Part shown: piece by piece, positions 21,244 through 31,701 of the stretch
How the letters are laid out: the number at the start of each line of letters is the position of its first letter
How positions within the stretch are numbered: the stretch's first letter is position 1
Origin: an uncultured Clostridia bacterium
GTDB taxonomy: Bacteria; Bacillota; Clostridia; TANB77; CAG-508
DNA length: 64,000 nucleotides
Assembly: GCA_947589015.1 (NCBI GenBank)
Contig: CANPZF010000008.1
Location: 1-64,000 of the forward strand
Reading direction: 5' to 3'
Program-made: the position numbers and the translations under genes
Notes under the pieces: model-generated
Databases searched by the model: none
What the model saw: only the letters and a program-made list of their open reading frames with translations
Told to the model about the DNA's origin: nothing

Positions 21244-22185
21244 ATGAAAAGAGCATTTTTATTTCCAGGACAAGGTGCACAAGTTGTTGGAATGGGAAAA
21301 GATATTTACGAAAAATATGATACAGCAAAAGAAGTATATGAAAAGGCAAGTCAAATTTTAGGTATAGATGTAAAAAAAATATGCTTTGAAGGACCAGAAG
21401 AAGATTTAAATAAAACAGAAAACACACAAATAGCTATATTAACAACGAGTTTAGCAATATTAAAAATATTAGAAGAAAAACAAATTAGAGCTGATATAGC
21501 AGTAGGATTAAGTTTGGGAGAATATGTGGCCTTAATATATTCAGGAATACTTAATTTTGAAGACGGAATAAAACTAATTAAAAAAAGAGGATATTATATG
21601 GGCAATTTATTGCCTAAAGAACAATATGCAATGTCAGCTGTATTGGGATTAGAAAGTAATAAAATAGAAGAAATATGTAAAAAAATAAACGAAGAGGGAA
21701 AATTTATAGTTCCAGCAAATTATAATTGCTCAGCCCAAACAGTTATATCAGGAGAAGAAGAAGCGATAGAAGAAGCAACAGAAAAGTTAAAAGAAGCAGG
21801 AGCGAAAAAAGTAATAAAATTAAAAACAAGTGGACCGTTTCACACCATAAAATTAAAAGAAGCTAAAGAAGCGTTTGAAAAGGAATTACAAATAATAGAT
21901 TTTAACATTATAGAAAATGCTAATCAGCCAAAAGTAATAAAAAATATAGATGGTACTTTTTACACAAAATCAGATGATATAAAAAATATACTAGCAAATC
22001 ATATAATAAATCCAGTAAGATTTGACAAAGCAATACAATTAATGGAAAAAGAAGGCATAGAAGAATATGTAGAAATAGGACCAGGTAAAACGTTAACTGG
22101 ATTTGTTAAAAAAGAAAATAAAGAAGCAAATGTGGTAAATATAAATAATGTAGAAACATTAAGAAATTATTTAGAAAAAATGTAG
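21244..22185 (+). CDS. fabD: Malonyl CoA-ACP transacylase
   Basis: MKRAFLFPGQGAQVVGMGKD; GLSLGEYVAL. Confidence 0.95.
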   Translation: MKRAFLFPGQGAQVVGMGKDIYEKYDTAKEVYEKASQILGIDVKKICFEGPEEDLNKTENTQIAILTTSLAILKILEEKQIRADIAVGLSLGEYVALIYSGILNFEDGIKLIKKRGYYMGNLLPKEQYAMSAVLGLESNKIEEICKKINEEGKFIVPANYNCSAQTVISGEEEAIEEATEKLKEAGAKKVIKLKTSGPFHTIKLKEAKEAFEKELQIIDFNIIENANQPKVIKNIDGTFYTKSDDIKNILANHIINPVRFDKAIQLMEKEGIEEYVEIGPGKTLTGFVKKENKEANVVNINNVETLRNYLEKM

Positions 22186-22216
22186 GAATAAAGAAATTCC
22201 AATATATAAAAAAGAA

Positions 22217-22261
22217 AGGAGGATATGTTAGAATTTTAAACTAACATAAAGAATAGATAAT
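22217..22261 (+). promoter_or_regulatory. SD-hairpin-start leader (copy 1 of 3)
   Basis: AGGAGGAT-ATGTTAG-N9-CTAACAT-AAA ahead of ATG 22262; same as 38341 and 63112. Confidence 0.55.
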
Positions 22262-23000
22262 ATGGAAGAAAAGAAAACAGTATTAGTAACAGGAGGCACA
22301 AGAGGAATAGGAAAAGAAACAGCTTTGAAATTTGCAGAAAACCGGATATAATATAATTATCAATTATGTATCAGATAAAACAGATGTAAAAGAATTAGAA
22401 AATGAAATAAAAAAACTAGGATCAGAAAGTTTAATAATAAAAGCAGATGTATCAAAGAATGAAGATGTAGAAAATTTAATAAAACAAGCGATAGAAAAAT
22501 TTGGAAGAATTGATGTACTAGTAAATAATGCAGGAATAACAAAAGATAACTTATTAATGAGAATGAGTGAAGAAGAATTTGACAAAGTAATAGAAATAAA
22601 TCTAAAAGGAACATATTTAATGACAAAAGCAGTTTCAAAATACATGATGAAGCAAAGAAAAGGAAGCATAGTAAATTTATCATCTGTTGTAGGTGTTGCA
22701 GGAAATGCAGGACAATGTAATTATTCAGCATCAAAAGCAGGCATAATAGGATTTACTAAAAGTGTAGCCAAAGAATTAGCCTCAAGAAACATAAGAGCAA
22801 ATGCAGTAGCACCAGGATTTATACAAACAGATATGACAGATGTATTACCAGATACAGTAAAAGAATCAATACATAATCAAATACCATTAAAAAGAATGGG
22901 AACTGCGAGCGAAGTAGCAGAATTAATTTATTTTTTAGGAAGTGACAGCAGTTCATATATAACAGGTCAAGTAATAAACATTGACGGTGGAATGATTTAA
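22262..23000 (+). CDS. fabG: 3-oxoacyl-ACP reductase; +1 shift at CGG 22343-22345
   Basis: MEEKKTVLVTGGTRGIGKETALKFAEN then skip C22343, then GYNIIINYVSD...VNIDGGMI*. Confidence 0.9.
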
Positions 23001-23166
23001 GTTGCCAAAAGGGACGCTCTTAGATGGCTAATTTGCCAAAAGGGACGCTCTTAAATGGCAACTTATGAATGAAAAATATTATTTTTATTAATTTATTATT
23101 ATAAGTTGCCATTTAAGAGCGTCCCTTTTGGCAAGTTAGCCATCTAAGAGCGTCCCTTTTGGCAAC
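23001..23166. repeat. 166-bp REP-like compound palindrome between fabG and fabF
   Basis: Two TTGCCAAAAGGGACGCTCTTA.ATGGC units followed by two inverted units. Confidence 0.9.
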
Positions 23167-23182
23167 TAGAAGGGATATGAAA

Positions 23183-24424
23183 ATGGAAAGAAGAGTAGTA
23201 ATTACAGGTTTAGGAGCAATTACTCCATTAGGAAATAATGTAATAGATTTTTGGAATGGAATAAAAGAGGGAAGATGTGGTATTGATGAAATAAAATCAT
23301 TTGATACAACAAATTTTAAAGTGAAGTTAGCAGCAGAAGTAAAGAATTATAATGAAGAAGATTATTTTGATAAGAAAGAAGCTAAAAGATTAGATGAATT
23401 TTCTAAATATGCTATAATTGCAGCTAGAGAAGCTTGGAATGATAGTGGATTAGATAAAGAAAAAGAAAATATGGAAAGAGTAGGAGTTATTTTAGGCTCT
23501 GGAATTGGTGGTATACAAACTATTGAAGAGGAACAAAATAAGTGCTTTCAAAAAGGACCAGATAGAGTTTCTCCAATGTATATACCAATGGCAATTTCTA
23601 ATATGGCAACTGGAAATGTAGCTATAGATATTGGAGCCAAAGGAGAATCAATTGCAATGATTTCAGCATGTGCTACAGGAACTCATTGTATAGGTGAAAG
23701 CTATAGGATGATAAAACATGGATATCAAGATATAGTACTTGCAGGAGGAACTGAGGCTTCTGTAACACCGTTAAGTATAGCTGGTTTTTCTAATATAAAA
23801 GCATTATCAAAGAGTGAAGATAAAACAAGAGCAAGTATTCCATTTGATAAAGAAAGAAATGGTTTTGTAATGGGAGAAGGAGCAGGTATTGTTTTATTAG
23901 AAGACTTAGAGCATGCTAAAGCAAGGGGAGCAAAAATATATGCTGAAATAGTAGGATATGGTGCTACATCAGATGCTTATCATATAACTTCGCCAGCACC
24001 AAATGGTGAAGGTGGAGCTAGAGCTATGAAATTGGCAATGCAAGAAGCTGGAATTACTGGTAAAGATATTACATATATTAATGCACATGGTACGTCTACA
24101 CATTTAAATGATTTGTGTGAAACTCAAGCGATAAAAACAGCTTTAGGAGAAGATGAAGCCAAAAAGGTAATGGTTAGCTCAACAAAAGGACACACAGGAC
24201 ATCTTTTAGGAGCAGCAGGTGGAATAGAAGCAATTGTATGTAGTAAAGCTATAGAAGAAGGATTTGTGCCAGCTACAATTAATTATAAGGTTCCAGATGA
24301 AGAATGTGATTTAGATATTGTACCAAATGAAGGTAGAAAAGTAGAAGTAAAATATGCAATGTCAAATTCTTTAGGATTTGGAGGACATAATAGTACAATA
24401 TTACTAAAAAAATATGAAGACTAA
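23183..24424 (+). CDS. fabF: Beta-ketoacyl-ACP synthase II
   Basis: MERRVVITGLGAITPLGNNV; ISACATGTHCIGE; NAHGTSTHLND; GHTGHLLGAAGG. Confidence 0.96.
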   Translation: MERRVVITGLGAITPLGNNVIDFWNGIKEGRCGIDEIKSFDTTNFKVKLAAEVKNYNEEDYFDKKEAKRLDEFSKYAIIAAREAWNDSGLDKEKENMERVGVILGSGIGGIQTIEEEQNKCFQKGPDRVSPMYIPMAISNMATGNVAIDIGAKGESIAMISACATGTHCIGESYRMIKHGYQDIVLAGGTEASVTPLSIAGFSNIKALSKSEDKTRASIPFDKERNGFVMGEGAGIVLLEDLEHAKARGAKIYAEIVGYGATSDAYHITSPAPNGEGGARAMKLAMQEAGITGKDITYINAHGTSTHLNDLCETQAIKTALGEDEAKKVMVSSTKGHTGHLLGAAGGIEAIVCSKAIEEGFVPATINYKVPDEECDLDIVPNEGRKVEVKYAMSNSLGFGGHNSTILLKKYED

Positions 24425-24457
24425 TAGTTAAAAATAAGAAAAGGAAAGTGATTAAAA

Positions 24458-24931
24458 ATGGATTATAAAGATATAAAAAAATTAATGGATGATATGGGAA
24501 ATTCTAAGTTGGAATCTTTAGAAATAGAATTTCCAGATGGAGTAAAAATCAGCATGACAAAGAATACAAATAAGGCAAATAATGTTAATACATCTAGTGT
24601 TATTGAAGCAAGTGCACCTATGACAGTACCTACTGTACAAGTCAACCAAGAAAATAGTCTAGTAAATGTATCACAAGAACCTAAAAAAGATGAGAACTTA
24701 AAAATAATAAAAAGTCCTATGGTTGGAACTTTTTATAATAGTTCATCTCCAGATAAAGAACCATTTGTAAAAGTTGGAGATACAATACATAAAGGACAGG
24801 TAGTTTGTATTGTGGAAGCAATGAAACTAATGAATGAAATAGAATCAGAATTTGACGGAGAAATAGTAGAAATTTGTGTAAATAATGAAGATGTAGTTGA
24901 ATATGGAATGCCATTATTTAAAATAAAGTAG
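24458..24931 (+). CDS. accB: Acetyl-CoA carboxylase biotin carboxyl carrier protein
   Basis: [20 protein letters not shown]...[17 protein letters not shown]. Confidence 0.95.
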   Translation: MDYKDIKKLMDDMGNSKLESLEIEFPDGVKISMTKNTNKANNVNTSSVIEASAPMTVPTVQVNQENSLVNVSQEPKKDENLKIIKSPMVGTFYNSSSPDKEPFVKVGDTIHKGQVVCIVEAMKLMNEIESEFDGEIVEICVNNEDVVEYGMPLFKIK

Positions 24932-24941
24932 ATCACATAAA

Positions 24942-24976
24942 GATGCTGGTAGCACCTATGAAGGATGTTACCAGCA
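24942..24976. terminator. Intercistronic stem-loop accB-fabZ
   Basis: ATGCTGGTA...TACCAGCAT. Confidence 0.5.
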
Positions 24977-25014
24977 TAGTAAAAAATAGCAAATTTATTT
25001 AGAAAGAGGTTTTT

Positions 25015-25437
25015 ATGTTAAACAAAGAAGAAATAAAAAAAATAATACCACAAAGAGAGCCATTTTTAATGATAGATAAAGTGGAAGAATACACACCAGG
25101 AGAAAGTTGCACAGCATATAAAGAAGTACGAGAAGATGAATATTATTTTAAAGGACATTTCCCTGGAAATCCAATTATGCCAGGAGTTTTAATGGTAGAA
25201 GCATTAGCACAAACTGGAGCAGTAGCTATACTTTCATTAGATGAAAATAAAGGAAGAAATGCTTTATTTGGTGGAATTGATAAACTCAAATTCAAAAAAC
25301 AAGTAGTACCTGGAGATACTTTAAAATTAGAAGTAAAAATAATAAAAAGAAAAGGTCCTATAGGAGTAGGAGAAGCTATAGCTACTGTAGATGGAAAAAT
25401 TGCAGTAAAAGGTGAATTAACATTTGCAGTTGTCTAA
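25015..25437 (+). CDS. fabZ: 3-hydroxyacyl-ACP dehydratase
   Basis: [44 protein letters not shown]. Confidence 0.95.
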   Translation: MLNKEEIKKIIPQREPFLMIDKVEEYTPGESCTAYKEVREDEYYFKGHFPGNPIMPGVLMVEALAQTGAVAILSLDENKGRNALFGGIDKLKFKKQVVPGDTLKLEVKIIKRKGPIGVGEAIATVDGKIAVKGELTFAVV

Positions 25438-25589
25438 TACAATTATTTACGATTTTAACAACTGAATTTATACAGATACTTAAACTGGAAATTAACTGGA
25501 AAGAAAGATAGAAAGATATAATTTGACTACAAAGGTTTATGGGTAACCTTTTGAAAACCTAAATATATTATTATACAAGGAGAATATTG

Positions 25590-26933
25590 ATGATAAAAAA
25601 GGTTTTAATAGCTAATCGTGGAGAGATAGCAGTTAGAATAATAAGAGCATGTAGAGAAATGGGAATAAGAACAGTAGCAATCTATTCAGAAGCTGATAAG
25701 AATGCACTACACACAAAACTTGCAGATGAAGCAATATGTATAGGACCAGCATCATCCGCAAAAAGTTATTTAAATGTAAAAGCAATTTTGGAAGCAGCCT
25801 GTCTAACTGGAGCGGATAGTATACATCCTGGATTTGGATTTTTATCAGAAAATGCAAATTTCGCAAAAATTTGTGAAGAAATGCACATAAAATTTATAGG
25901 TCCAAATTATAGACTAATTGAACTATTAGGAAATAAATCTAAGGCAAAAGAAACAATGAAAAGCATAGGAGTTCCAGTAGTACCAGGTTCAGAAGGATTA
26001 ATATATTCTAAAGAACAAGCAATAGATATAGCAGAACAAATAAAATATCCTGTAATTTTAAAAGCATCAGCAGGAGGCGGAGGAAGAGGAATAAGAATAG
26101 CATATTCAAGAGAAGAACTTGAAAAAGAATATGATGTAGTAAAACAAGAAGCTAAAATTTCCTTTAATGATGATAGCCTTTATATAGAAAAATATATAGA
26201 AAATCCAAGACATATAGAAGTTCAAGTATTAGCTGATGAAAATGGAAATAGTATACACTTAGGAGAAAGAGACTGTTCAATACAAAGAAGAAATCAAAAA
26301 ATATTAGAAGAAACGCCAGCTAGTATTTTAAATGAAGAAACAAGAAGAAAAATGGGAGAAATAGCAGTAAAAGCTGTAGAGAAAATAGGATATACAAATG
26401 CAGGAACAATAGAGTTTTTAGTAGATAAAAATCAAAATTTTTATTTTATGGAAATGAACACGAGAGTTCAAGTAGAGCATCCAGTAACGGAAATGGTAAC
26501 ATCAATTGATATTATAAAAGAACAAATAAAGATTGCCAATGGGGACGTTCTTTTTTGGCAACAAAAAGACATAAAGCTTGTTGGACATAGTATGGAAGTA
26601 AGAGTAAATGCAGAGAATCCAGATAAAAACTTTATGCCATGTCCAGGAACTATTACAGGATTATTATTGCCAGGGGGAAATGGAATAAGAATTGATACAG
26701 CAATATATGCAGGATATACTGTGCCACCTACATATGATTCTATGTTATTGAAATTGATAGTTTGTAGTAATTCGAGAAACGAATCAATAGCAAAAATGAA
26801 AAGTGCATTAGCTGAATTAGTAATTGAAGGAATACAAACTAATATAGATTTTCTATTAAAGATATTAGAAAATGAAAATTTTAAAACAAACAATTATGAT
26901 ACATCTTTTATAAATAAGGAATTTAATTTATAA
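25590..26933 (+). CDS. accC: Acetyl-CoA carboxylase biotin carboxylase
   Basis: [41 protein letters not shown]. Confidence 0.96.
   Translation: MIKKVLIANRGEIAVRIIRACREMGIRTVAIYSEADKNALHTKLADEAICIGPASSAKSYLNVKAILEAACLTGADSIHPGFGFLSENANFAKICEEMHIKFIGPNYRLIELLGNKSKAKETMKSIGVPVVPGSEGLIYSKEQAIDIAEQIKYPVILKASAGGGGRGIRIAYSREELEKEYDVVKQEAKISFNDDSLYIEKYIENPRHIEVQVLADENGNSIHLGERDCSIQRRNQKILEETPASILNEETRRKMGEIAVKAVEKIGYTNAGTIEFLVDKNQNFYFMEMNTRVQVEHPVTEMVTSIDIIKEQIKIANGDVLFWQQKDIKLVGHSMEVRVNAENPDKNFMPCPGTITGLLLPGGNGIRIDTAIYAGYTVPPTYDSMLLKLIVCSNSRNESIAKMKSALAELVIEGIQTNIDFLLKILENENFKTNNYDTSFINKEFNL
26533..26562 (+). repeat. REP-like unit embedded in accC coding sequence
   Basis: TTGCCAATGGGGACGTTCTTTTTTGGCAAC versus TTGCCAATGGGGACGTTCTTAAATGGC at 41759. 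Confidence 0.7.
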
Positions 26934-26956
26934 AAACTTCAAAGGAGGACACAAAT

Positions 26957-27823
26957 TTGATTATTGATAAAGTAAAAAAAGTAAATAAGACAGAAAAAGA
27001 AAGAACTAAAAATAAAATTGCAGCAAATATGATGATAGGAAAATGGGTAAAATGTGACGAATGTAAAGAAATAATATATAAAGAAGAATTACATAAAAAT
27101 TTAAGTGTATGCCCTAATTGTGGTAAGCATTTTAGATTATCATCAAGAAGGAGAATAAATCAGATAGCAGATGAAGGAACTTTTACAGAAATAGCTTCAG
27201 AGATACAAACAAAAGACCCTTTGAATTTTGATGGGTATTTAAAAAAAGTAGAAATATTAAAAGAAAAAACCAAAATAGAAGAAGCTGTGAAGTGTGGAAT
27301 ATGCAATATAGAGGGAGAAAAAGCAGTAATTGCAGTAATGGATGGAAATTTTTTAATGGGAAGTATGGGTTCAGCAGTAGGAGAAAGAATAACAATAGCA
27401 ATAGAAACAGCAATAGAAAAAAGACTGCCAATTGTAATTTTTTGTGTATCAGGAGGAGCAAGAATGCAAGAAGGAATAGTATCATTAATGCAAATGGCGA
27501 AAACGTCTAGTGCAATAGCTAAATTAAATGAAGAAGGACTTCTTTATATATCTGTATTAACAGATCCAACAACAGGTGGTGTAACAGCAAGTTTTGCAAG
27601 CTTAGGAGACATTATTTTGTCAGAACCAAAGGCATTAATTGGTTTTGCAGGACCTAGAGTAATAGAACAAACAATAAAACAAAAACTTCCGCAAGGATTT
27701 CAAAGTGCAGAATTCTTATTAGAACATGGCTTTATTGATAAAATTGTAGAAAGAAAAGATATGAAATCAACAATAGCAAAAATAATTAGATTACATAAAG
27801 GAGGTAAGGTAGAAGATGGCTAA
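26957..27823 (+). CDS. accD: Acetyl-CoA carboxylase carboxyltransferase subunit beta
   Basis: [46 protein letters not shown]. Confidence 0.95.
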   Translation: MIIDKVKKVNKTEKERTKNKIAANMMIGKWVKCDECKEIIYKEELHKNLSVCPNCGKHFRLSSRRRINQIADEGTFTEIASEIQTKDPLNFDGYLKKVEILKEKTKIEEAVKCGICNIEGEKAVIAVMDGNFLMGSMGSAVGERITIAIETAIEKRLPIVIFCVSGGARMQEGIVSLMQMAKTSSAIAKLNEEGLLYISVLTDPTTGGVTASFASLGDIILSEPKALIGFAGPRVIEQTIKQKLPQGFQSAEFLLEHGFIDKIVERKDMKSTIAKIIRLHKGGKVEDG

Positions 27824-28604
27824 ATTAACTGCATGGGATAGAGTACAACTTGCTAGACAGCTTGAAAGACCAAAATCCTTAGATTATATACAAAAAATAT
27901 TTGAAGATTTTATGGAATTACATGGAGATAGAAATTTTGCAGATGATAAATCTATAGTAGGTGGAATAGCTACAATAGATAATATTCCTGTAACAGTTAT
28001 AGGAGAGCAAAAAGGTAAAAAAATAAAAGAAAATATGGAAAGAAATTTTGGAATGCCAAATCCAGAAGGATATAGAAAAGCATTAAGATTAATGAAGCAA
28101 GCTGAAAAATTCAAAAGACCAATAATAACATTTATAGATACACCAGGAGCATATCCTGGAATGGGAGCAGAAGAAAGAGGTCAGGGAGAAGCTATTGCAA
28201 AAAATTTAATGGAAATGGCTAGATTAAAAGTACCAATAATTTGTATAGTTATAGGAGAAGGATCTAGCGGAGGAGCATTAGCAATTGCAGTAGGAGATAG
28301 AATTGTAATGCTAGAAAATGCAATATATTCAATATTATCTCCAGAAGGATTTGCAAGTATTTTATATAAAGATTCTACTAAAGCGAAAGAGGCAGCAGAA
28401 AATATGAAAGCAACAGCACAAGATTTAAAGAGTCTAGAAGTAATAGACTATATTATAGAAGAACCAGAAGGTGGAGCACAAGAAGATGTCAACCAAGTTG
28501 CATTAAATATAAGAAAATATATCTTAAAAAATATAAAAGAATTACAAAAATTAAGTACAGAACAATTATTAAATGAAAGATATGAAAAATTTAGAAAAAT
28601 GTAA
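27816..28604 (+). CDS. accA: Acetyl-CoA carboxylase carboxyltransferase subunit alpha
   Basis: [41 protein letters not shown]. Confidence 0.95.
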   Translation: MAKLTAWDRVQLARQLERPKSLDYIQKIFEDFMELHGDRNFADDKSIVGGIATIDNIPVTVIGEQKGKKIKENMERNFGMPNPEGYRKALRLMKQAEKFKRPIITFIDTPGAYPGMGAEERGQGEAIAKNLMEMARLKVPIICIVIGEGSSGGALAIAVGDRIVMLENAIYSILSPEGFASILYKDSTKAKEAAENMKATAQDLKSLEVIDYIIEEPEGGAQEDVNQVALNIRKYILKNIKELQKLSTEQLLNERYEKFRKM

Positions 28605-28616
28605 AGGAGAGAAAAA

Positions 28617-29387
28617 ATGATATTAAAAGGCAAAAAAGTAGTAATTATGGGAGTAAGAAATAAATGGAGTATAGCATGGGGAGCTGCAAAATCATCATAT
28701 GATCAAGGAGCTGAAGTTATTTGTACATGTTCAGATGATAACTATGAGAAGGTACAAGAATTAGTCAAAGAAATACCAGGAACTAAAGTATATGTTTGTG
28801 GTGATGTAAGCAAAGATGAAGATATAGATAAATGTTTAGAAGAAATAAAGAAAAATCATGGTAAAGTAGATGGAGTATTGCATGCTATTGCACATGCTAA
28901 TACAGAAGATTTAAGAAATGATTTTATATTAACGTCAAGAGAAGGATATGCACATGCACAAGATGTAAGTAGTTATTCTTTGATTGCAATAGTTAGAATG
29001 TTAAGAGAAAAAGAAATGCTAAATGAACAAGCAAGTATAGTTGCTTATACTTATTATGGATCAGAAAAAGCAATTGAAGGTTATAATGTGATGGGAGTTG
29101 CAAAAGCGGCATTAGAAGCAAGTATTCGCTATTTAGCAGTTGATTTAGGAAAACAAGGATATCGCATTAATGGTATTTCAGCAGGACCTATTAAGACATT
29201 ATCAGCAAAAGGAATAAAAGATTTTGGAAGTATTTTAAATGTTGTTGAAGAAAAAGCTCCAATGCATCAAAATGTTACAACTAAGCAAGTTGGTGATAGT
29301 ACAGCATTTTTATTTAGTGATATGTCTAGTGCTATAACGGGAGAAATTATTCATGTAGATAATGGATTTTCTATTGTTGGAGTATAA
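28617..29387 (+). CDS. fabI: Enoyl-ACP reductase (FabI-type)
   Basis: LKGKKVVIMGVRNKWSIAWGAAKSSYDQGAEVI; SAGPIKTLSAKGI. Confidence 0.92.
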   Translation: MILKGKKVVIMGVRNKWSIAWGAAKSSYDQGAEVICTCSDDNYEKVQELVKEIPGTKVYVCGDVSKDEDIDKCLEEIKKNHGKVDGVLHAIAHANTEDLRNDFILTSREGYAHAQDVSSYSLIAIVRMLREKEMLNEQASIVAYTYYGSEKAIEGYNVMGVAKAALEASIRYLAVDLGKQGYRINGISAGPIKTLSAKGIKDFGSILNVVEEKAPMHQNVTTKQVGDSTAFLFSDMSSAITGEIIHVDNGFSIVGV

Positions 29388-29444
29388 AAATATTTGTATA
29401 TGTATAATTAAAGAAAAAATTTGTTAAGGTATATATTTTGGGTC

Positions 29445-29888
29445 ACAGTCATGTCAGTTTTTATATTATTGACGTTTGATAGTGATAGTATATGTACTTA
29501 TTTATAAATCAACTTGTTCATTGCACTCGAAAAGAAATTCTAATATACAAAATTGAGCCGCTTTCACTCAGGCCAAAAAGATTATTAATATATTCTTTTG
29601 AATGAAACGACGAATGTGCCGTGGAATGACTGTAGAAATTCTAAATAAAATCAATTAGGGAATCTCGCCTCACGAGGGCGCTGATTGATTTTATCAAGAA
29701 TTTCTAAGTCATGTATCAAGCCGAGGAGTGAAAAGAAAAAGAATATATTAGTAATCTTTTTTCCGTGAACATCCCTCAATTTTGTATATAAGAATTTCTA
29801 TTTCTCATTCCAATCAAGCGTTGATTTATAAATAAGTACATATACTATCACTATCAAACGTCAATAATATAAAAACTGACATGACTGT
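29445..29888. repeat. About 444-bp nested palindromic (fold-back) element
   Basis: ACAGTCATGTCAGTTTTTATATTATTGACGTTTGATAGTGATAGTATATGTACTTATTTATAAATCAAC is mirrored at 29820-29888; inner nested inverted repeats. Confidence 0.9.
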
Positions 29889-29996
29889 AAATTGTAACTA
29901 TCCATTAACATTTTTTGTTGAATTTTATATAAAAATACTTTAAAAAAATAAAAAAATGTTGTACAATGTAAAAAAATTATAATATAGGAGAGGAAT

Positions 29997-31691
29997 ATGA
30001 ACAAAAAATGGCAGATATATGATGCAGATGAAGCAAAAGTTGAACAATTACAGAAAAAATATAATATAAATAAAATATTAGCCACAATATTAGTAAATAG
30101 AAATATAATTGAAGAAGAACAAATTAGACAGTTTCTAAAACCAACAAGGGAAGATTTTCATAATCCATTTTTAATAACTGACATGAAAATAGCCGTAGAT
30201 AGAATAATAGAAGCAATAGAGCAGAAACAAAAAGTTACAATATATGGAGACTATGATGTAGATGGAATAACAAGTATAACAGTATTAAAAAGCTTTTTAA
30301 GAGAAAGAGGATTAGAAACACAAAGTTATATACCTAATAGACTAGATGAGGGATATGGATTAAATAAACCAGCAATTAAAAAAATTGCAGAAGCTGGATG
30401 TGAACTAATGATTACAGTAGATTGTGGAATATCTGGAGTAGAAGAAATTGAATATGCAAATTCATTGGGGATAGAAACAATAATAACAGATCATCATGAA
30501 CCAGGAAATCAACTACCAAAAGCAAATGCCATTATAGACAATAAAAGAAAAGATAGTCAATATCCATTTAGAGAATTAGCAGGAGTAGGGGTAGTTTTTA
30601 AATTAATACAAGCAATATCAATGAAATTAAAATTAAAAGAAGAGGAGTACTTAAAATATTTAGACATAGTATGTGTAGGAACAATTTCAGATATAGTGCC
30701 ACTTATAGATGAAAATAGAGTAATAGCTAAATTAGGTTTAATGCTAATAAGACAAACAAAAAACATAGGACTAAAAGCGATAATAAATACATCAGGATAT
30801 ACAAAAATCGATTCAGGAAGCATATCATTTGGAGTAGCACCAAGGATAAATGCATGTGGAAGAATGGGAAAAGCAGAAGAAGCGTTGAAGTTATTTTTAT
30901 CTAAAAATCTAAATGAAGTATCAGAATTAAGTAGAAAATTAAATGACTATAACAGAATAAGACAAGAAACAGAAAAAGAAATATATGAAAATGCAGTAAA
31001 GCAAATAGAAGAACAACATTTACAAGATAATAGAACAATTATTATAGCTGGAGAAAATTGGCATCATGGTGTTATAGGAATAGTTTCATCTAAAATTACA
31101 GAAATGTATTTTAAACCAAGTATATTATTGAGCTTTGAAGAAGATGGAATAGGAAAAGGCTCTGGAAGAAGTATACCAGGGTTTGATTTACATGAAGCTT
31201 TAATGCAATGCACAGATTCAATAGAAAAATTTGGCGGACATGCTATGGCAGTGGGAGTAACTGTAAAGAAAAGTAAGTTTCAAGAATTTAAAAAACAATT
31301 CGAAGAAATAGCATCAAAGCAACATATTGAAGATATAATTCCAATAGTAAATATAGATGCAAAAATTAATTTGACAGATATAAATAAAGATATTGTAGAA
31401 AGCCTAAAACAATTAGAACCATTTGGCGAAGGCAATAAAATGCCAATATTTATGTTTAAAAATTTAAAAATAGATTCTATTAGAGCATTATCAGAAGGAA
31501 AACATTTAAAAGTAACATTAAAAGATAATAATATTGTTATTAATGCAATTGGATTTAATATTGGAAATTTAGCAGAAGAATATAAAATTGGAGATAAAAT
31601 CGATATAGCAGGAGTTCTAGAAATAAATACTTTTAATGGAGTAGAAACAATACAAATTAATATAAAAGATATAATGAAGTCATTATCATAA
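29997..31691 (+). CDS. recJ: Single-stranded-DNA exonuclease RecJ
   Basis: YGDYDVDGITS, DCGISG, ITDHHEPG, GGHAMAVG. Confidence 0.95.
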   Translation: MNKKWQIYDADEAKVEQLQKKYNINKILATILVNRNIIEEEQIRQFLKPTREDFHNPFLITDMKIAVDRIIEAIEQKQKVTIYGDYDVDGITSITVLKSFLRERGLETQSYIPNRLDEGYGLNKPAIKKIAEAGCELMITVDCGISGVEEIEYANSLGIETIITDHHEPGNQLPKANAIIDNKRKDSQYPFRELAGVGVVFKLIQAISMKLKLKEEEYLKYLDIVCVGTISDIVPLIDENRVIAKLGLMLIRQTKNIGLKAIINTSGYTKIDSGSISFGVAPRINACGRMGKAEEALKLFLSKNLNEVSELSRKLNDYNRIRQETEKEIYENAVKQIEEQHLQDNRTIIIAGENWHHGVIGIVSSKITEMYFKPSILLSFEEDGIGKGSGRSIPGFDLHEALMQCTDSIEKFGGHAMAVGVTVKKSKFQEFKKQFEEIASKQHIEDIIPIVNIDAKINLTDINKDIVESLKQLEPFGEGNKMPIFMFKNLKIDSIRALSEGKHLKVTLKDNNIVINAIGFNIGNLAEEYKIGDKIDIAGVLEINTFNGVETIQINIKDIMKSLS

Positions 31692-31701
31692 TATAAAGGA
31701 A

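Noticed and set aside
20327-21427. Many minus-strand ORFs antisense to fab, capsule and other + genes
   Set aside because: Low-complexity Leu/Phe/Ile-rich shadows of AT-rich, purine-rich coding strands; no RBS and overlapped by clear + strand genes.
22262-23000. Calling fabG, relA, uvrB, the TnpB-like gene and the GH25 lysozyme pseudogenes
   Set aside because: All breaks are the same event (C before an in-frame Gly codon giving CGG); rest of each gene intact and several are expected to be core genes. Recoding or a systematic sequencing artefact fits better than decay.
27292-27510. + strand ORF of 72 aa inside accD
   Set aside because: Out-of-frame shadow of accD with Asn/Arg-rich composition.
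20295-29387. acpP in the fab cluster
   Set aside because: No ORF with the DSL phosphopantetheine motif seen between fabH and fabI; presumably elsewhere in the genome, not a supported finding.
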